Source: Evansella sp. AB-P1 (GTDB taxonomy: Bacteria > Bacillota > Bacilli > Bacillales > Salisediminibacteriaceae). Taken from it: 64,000 nucleotides of DNA. Below are positions 60,588-64,000 of this stretch, piece after piece. The notes under the pieces are model-generated. The model was not told the DNA's origin, did no database searches, and worked only from the letters and a program-made list of their open reading frames with translations. Made by a program: the position numbers and the translations under genes. Position 1 is the stretch's first letter. The number at the start of each line of letters is the position of its first letter. The stretch spans positions 1 through 64,000 of the forward strand of contig NZ_JARUKY010000001.1 in assembly GCF_029688925.1 (NCBI RefSeq), written 5' to 3'.

Positions 60588-61538
60588 ATGAAATTAAGGT
60601 ATTTGTTTCTAGCACTAATTCTATTATCAATCACTTCCTTATTTATTGGAGTAATAGGAGTTAGTCCGTTAGACATCTTCAACTTAACAGAAGAACAAGC
60701 ACAAATATTGTGGATTAGTAGATTCCCACGATTAGTTAGTATCATCCTGGCAGGGGTTGGTATGAGTGTATGTGGTCTCATAATGCAACAATTAACGAGA
60801 AATAAGTTTGTATCTCCAACGACAGCTGGTACCCTCGATTCAGCAAGACTTGGTGTTTTAGTATCGTTAATGCTTTTTTCTACAGCAGGAGCATTTGTTC
60901 AAATGCTAGTAGCCTTCGCATTCGCTTTAGTAGGTACATTGGTTTTTATGAAAATACTAGAGAAGGTGAAGCATAAAGATGTTATTTTTATTCCATTAGT
61001 AGGGTTAATGTTTGGTAGTATTATTGGTTCTGTCACAACATTCTTTGCTTATAGAAATGACTTAATTCAAAACATGTCTTCTTGGTTACAAGGAAATTTT
61101 TCATTGATTATAAGAGGGCGTTACGAGCTTTTATACATAAGTATTCCCCTAATGATTATTGCTTATCTATATGCAAATCGTTTTACGGTTGCAGGGATGG
61201 GCGAAGATTTTTCTATAAATCTAGGACTTAATTATAAAAGGATCGTAAATATAGGTTTAATCATTGTTGCTGCGGTTGCGTCAGTTGTTTTATTAACAGT
61301 TGGAATGATTCCATTTTTAGGATTAATTATTCCTAATATCGTAAGTATTTACAATGGAGATAATCTTAAGAGGAATTTGCCTCATACAGCATTACTTGGT
61401 GCAGTGTTTGTGCTTATTTGTGACATTTTGGGGCGCCTAGTAATTTATCCATATGAAATACCAATTGGAACAACGGTTGGAGTTATGGGAAGTGCGATTT
61501 TCCTTTACTTATTGATGAGGAGAAAAGCCTATGAGTAA
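60588..61538 (+). CDS. yclN: iron-siderophore ABC transporter permease (FecCD family, YclN-like)
   Basis: A 316-residue FecCD-type permease with nine to ten spans: 'ILWISRFPRLVSIILAGVGMSVCGLIMQQLTRNKFVSPTTAGTLDSARLGVL' (split) is the family start, and 'TVGMIPFLGLIIPNIVSIYNGDN' the EAA-like loop. Sequence character and operon order match YclN of the B. subtilis petrobactin importer YclNOPQ. Expressed under iron limitation via three Fur boxes. Stop overlaps the next start (ATGAGTAA). Confidence 0.9.
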   Translation: MKLRYLFLALILLSITSLFIGVIGVSPLDIFNLTEEQAQILWISRFPRLVSIILAGVGMSVCGLIMQQLTRNKFVSPTTAGTLDSARLGVLVSLMLFSTAGAFVQMLVAFAFALVGTLVFMKILEKVKHKDVIFIPLVGLMFGSIIGSVTTFFAYRNDLIQNMSSWLQGNFSLIIRGRYELLYISIPLMIIAYLYANRFTVAGMGEDFSINLGLNYKRIVNIGLIIVAAVASVVLLTVGMIPFLGLIIPNIVSIYNGDNLKRNLPHTALLGAVFVLICDILGRLVIYPYEIPIGTTVGVMGSAIFLYLLMRRKAYE

Positions 61539-62484
61539 TAAAACGAAATTAATTATACTAGCAATTTTAGCACTTTTATTCACGACTTTGTTTATCTTTT
61601 ATAATCTCAATTTCAGCAGTAATTTAGAGTATATATTACCAAGACGTGGAGCTAAAATTTTAGCGATTATCGTTACAGGTGCGGCCATTGCTTTTTCAAC
61701 GGTTGTCTTTCAAACGATTACGAATAATAGAATCTTAACGCCAAGTATTATAGGATTTGATTCACTTTATTTATTGATCCAAACCTTTTTAATCTTTGTA
61801 TTTGGATCTACTAGTTTTCTAGTTATAAATAAAGAAGCTAACTTTCTATTATCTTCTGTTATGATGATTGTTTTTGCTGGACTATTTTATAAGATTATAT
61901 TTAAACAAGGGAGAAATATTTACTTTTTACTTCTAGTTGGGATCGTCCTTGGTACATTATTTTCAAGTATTTCTACCTTTATGCAAGTGTTAATTGATCC
62001 GAATGAATTTTTCATTGTTCAAGATCGTATGTTTGCGAGCTTTAATAATGTGAACACCGATATCTTGACCATATCAATCATTCTATTTATTTTTGTAACC
62101 TTTTATTTTTGGAAATATTTAAAGTACTTAGATGTTCTCTCTCTAGGAAGGGATACAGCGGTTAATCTAGGAGTGGATTATGACCATGTGGTGAAGCGGT
62201 TACTAATTCTTGTAGCTATTCTAGTATCTATTTCCACTGCTCTTGTAGGACCAATATTATTTTTAGGTTTACTCGTAGCTAATGTGACTTATGAATTTCT
62301 TAAAACCTATAAGCATTCTTATATCATTTCATGCGCAATGTTAATTAGTGTTGTTTCTCTAGTCAGCGGCCAGTTTTTAGTTGAAAGACTATTTTCATTC
62401 TCGGTACCCATCAGTGTGATCATTAACTTTATTGGTGGTGTGTATTTTATCTACTTACTATTAAGGGGGAATAAGTCATGGTAG
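61531..62484 (+). CDS. yclO: iron-siderophore ABC transporter permease (YclO-like)
   Basis: A 317-residue FecCD-type permease forming a heterodimer with the upstream one. 'LPRRGAKILAIIVTGAAIAFSTVVFQTITNNRILTPSIIGFDSLY' (split) and 'STALVGPILFLGLLVANVTYEFLKTYKH' are family blocks; the initial RxPR motif is changed to 'PRRGAK'. Overlaps both neighbours by 7-8 bases, so translation is tightly coupled. Confidence 0.9.
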   Translation: MSNKTKLIILAILALLFTTLFIFYNLNFSSNLEYILPRRGAKILAIIVTGAAIAFSTVVFQTITNNRILTPSIIGFDSLYLLIQTFLIFVFGSTSFLVINKEANFLLSSVMMIVFAGLFYKIIFKQGRNIYFLLLVGIVLGTLFSSISTFMQVLIDPNEFFIVQDRMFASFNNVNTDILTISIILFIFVTFYFWKYLKYLDVLSLGRDTAVNLGVDYDHVVKRLLILVAILVSISTALVGPILFLGLLVANVTYEFLKTYKHSYIISCAMLISVVSLVSGQFLVERLFSFSVPISVIINFIGGVYFIYLLLRGNKSW

Positions 62485-63233
62485 TTGTAAAAGGGGTTTC
62501 AAAGAAATACGGAAATAAAAATGTGGTAGAAGATGTTTCCGTTGAAATAGAAAAAGGAACAATTACATCATTTATTGGGCCGAATGGAGCTGGAAAAAGT
62601 ACATTAATATCTATGATTAGTCGCTTGATCGCGAAGGACTGTGGTCTGATAAGTATAGATGAAAAGGAATTGAGTGAATGTAAGAGTGAGGATCTTGCTA
62701 AAAAGATTTCTATACTTAAGCAATCGAATCACTTAAATATAAGGTTAACTGTTCGTGATCTAGTTTCCTTTGGGAGATTTCCATATTCAAAAGGGAACTT
62801 AACGAAGGAAGACTGGAAGCATGTGGATCAAGCAATTGATTATTTAGAACTTGGTGATATGCAGCATAAATTTCTAGATCAACTTAGTGGTGGTCAACGG
62901 CAAAGAGCCTTTATTTCAATGGTTATAGCGCAAGACACTGAGTATGTCTTGCTAGATGAACCACTCAATAATTTAGATATGAAACATTCCGTTCAGATCA
63001 TGCACGTACTAAGAAGGTTAGTAGATGAACTTGGAAAAACAGTCGTTGTCGTTATTCATGACATAAATTTTGCTTCCTGTTACTCGGACCATATCGTAGC
63101 TCTTAAAGATGGGAAAATTGTCAAGAAGGGAACCACCCCTGAGATTATCAACCCAGAGGTGTTAAAGGAAATCTATGATATGGATATTCAAATAGAGAAA
63201 ATTAACCAAAATCGTATTTGTGTTTATTTTTAG
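62478..63233 (+). CDS. yclP: iron-siderophore ABC transporter ATPase (YclP-like)
   Basis: A 251-residue ABC ATPase: Walker A 'GPNGAGKSTLISM', signature 'LSGGQRQRAFISMV', Walker B 'EYVLLDEPLNNLD', H-loop 'VVVIHDINFAS'. It energises the YclN/YclO permease. Start overlaps the permease stop by 7 bases. Confidence 0.93.
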   Translation: MVVVKGVSKKYGNKNVVEDVSVEIEKGTITSFIGPNGAGKSTLISMISRLIAKDCGLISIDEKELSECKSEDLAKKISILKQSNHLNIRLTVRDLVSFGRFPYSKGNLTKEDWKHVDQAIDYLELGDMQHKFLDQLSGGQRQRAFISMVIAQDTEYVLLDEPLNNLDMKHSVQIMHVLRRLVDELGKTVVVVIHDINFASCYSDHIVALKDGKIVKKGTTPEIINPEVLKEIYDMDIQIEKINQNRICVYF

Positions 63234-63372
63234 TTTGCTACAAAGTAAAAACAAACATTTGGTAATACGTTATGTTGATTGTTTCCTGAAATAGCCTGAT
63301 CAACTATTTCTAAAGATGAAGCTATCAATTATAACATTACAATATATAACAATGAGTAAGGAGAAATGGTCA

Positions 63373-64000
63373 ATGAAAAAAAATGTATTATTACTATTCT
63401 TAGCCCTCATGCTAATTTTTGTTCTTGCCGCTTGCGGAGGAGAGCAAGCTAGTGGAGATGAATCTGGAGAATCAAATGAAAATGATTCAGAATCATCAGA
63501 AGATGTGGATTCGGAAGAGCCTAGTGAAGTAACAATTACACATGAATTTGGTGAAGTAACAGTACCGTTAAATCCAGAAAAAGTAGTTGTTTTTGATATG
63601 AACACATTGGAATCATTAGATAAAATGGGTGTAGAAGTAACTGGTGTTCCTCAAGCGAATATTCCATCATACTTAGACAAATATGAAGATGCTAGTTATG
63701 AAAACATTGGTTCATTTTTTGAGATTGATTTTGAAAAAATTGCAGAAATCAATCCAGATTTAATTGTTATCTCAGGTAGACAGCAAGAGCACTACGATGA
63801 ATTAAGTAGTATTGGTCCTACACTTTATATGGCCATTGACTATAACAATTATTTAGATTCATTTAAAAATAACATGACAATCTTAGGTCAAATATTTGAT
63901 CAAGAAGAGTTTATTGCAAGTGAATTAGCGGCGATTGATGAGGCAATTGCATTTATTAATGAAAAAGTATCCGCTGAAGAAACAGGTCTAGTTGTTTTAG
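63373..64000 (+). CDS. yclQ: siderophore-binding lipoprotein (YclQ-like), cut by window end
   Basis: The first ~209 residues of a siderophore-binding protein: signal peptide with lipobox 'LAAC' (Cys22), an acidic Ser/Asp/Glu linker (residues ~25-55), then 'VTITHEFGEVTVPLNPEKVVVFDMNTLESLDKMGVEV' (split), 'DFEKIAEINPDLIVISGRQ'. The FecB/BtuF-type fold and operon place match YclQ. AAGGAG lies ~9 bases before ATG 63373. The C-terminal third lies beyond the window. Confidence 0.9.
   Translation, partial: MKKNVLLLFLALMLIFVLAACGGEQASGDESGESNENDSESSEDVDSEEPSEVTITHEFGEVTVPLNPEKVVVFDMNTLESLDKMGVEVTGVPQANIPSYLDKYEDASYENIGSFFEIDFEKIAEINPDLIVISGRQQEHYDELSSIGPTLYMAIDYNNYLDSFKNNMTILGQIFDQEEFIASELAAIDEAIAFINEKVSAEETGLVVL

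Overview
The window is low-GC Firmicutes DNA and almost certainly chromosomal sequence from a spore-forming, probably halotolerant or alkaliphilic member of the Bacillaceae. The evidence is strong GGAGG ribosome binding sites with many TTG/GTG starts, the Bacillus subtilis-like order tsaD - ydiF - moaC - rex - ydiK - ydiL - groES - groEL, a CIRCE operator, a Spo0E-type phosphatase and a yclNOPQ-type siderophore transporter. I cannot fix the genus from sequence alone.

Layout. 0.2-1.3 kb: an XRE regulator and small membrane proteins, one frameshifted. 1.4-6.2 kb (minus): a three-gene peptide or amide cluster made of a cytoplasmic gamma-glutamyltransferase, an ATP-grasp/M20-like fusion and an N-formylglutamate-amidohydrolase-like protein. 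6.8-7.9 kb: a PLP cystathionine/methionine enzyme. 8.2-11.9 kb: thiL-tsaE-tsaB-rimI-tsaD, mostly tRNA t6A synthesis. 11.9-12.3 kb: a dense one-orientation DnaA-box cluster that runs into a large membrane protein gene. 14.5-23 kb: ydiF, moaC, rex, an MFS exporter, ydiK, ydiL and CIRCE-controlled groESL. 23-30 kb: decayed DNA with remnants of DsrE, multicopper oxidase, response regulator, group II intron, IS1182 and copper-chaperone genes, between intact genes for a VTT membrane protein, a ferric-reductase-like protein and a CuA-like cupredoxin lipoprotein. 30-42.6 kb: a toxin-antitoxin pair, an orphan sugar-binding lipoprotein, a primase-helicase of the TOTE type, a GH127 glycosidase and a giant repeat-containing surface protein.

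42.7-56.1 kb is the most striking part: a contiguous zinc-starvation (Zur) regulon. I count eight good Zur-box palindromes plus one weak one. They control the cysteine-free S14 (rpsN2), five COG0523/CobW metallochaperone-type genes, dCTP deaminase, zinc-independent GTP cyclohydrolase FolE2, a SufU paralogue, a ferredoxin-like protein, a YcgR/YcgQ-type membrane pair and Zur itself. One COG0523 gene already has a ruined P-loop and is split by a single-gene IS200/IS605-type element. Its TnpB keeps the RuvC residues but has lost the zinc-finger cysteines.

56.8-58.5 kb: an agr-like quorum-sensing locus (sensor kinase, AgrB, AgrD) with serine in place of the usual AIP cysteine and no agrA nearby. 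58.9-64 kb: a Spo0E-like phosphatase, an IsdG-type gene with an in-frame stop, a MarR regulator, and a Fur-box-controlled siderophore transporter cut off by the window end.

Reading as a whole: a housekeeping left third, a degraded accessory middle, and a right third devoted to zinc and iron limitation plus peptide signalling. All functions are inferred from recognisable motifs and gene order; no searches were run.
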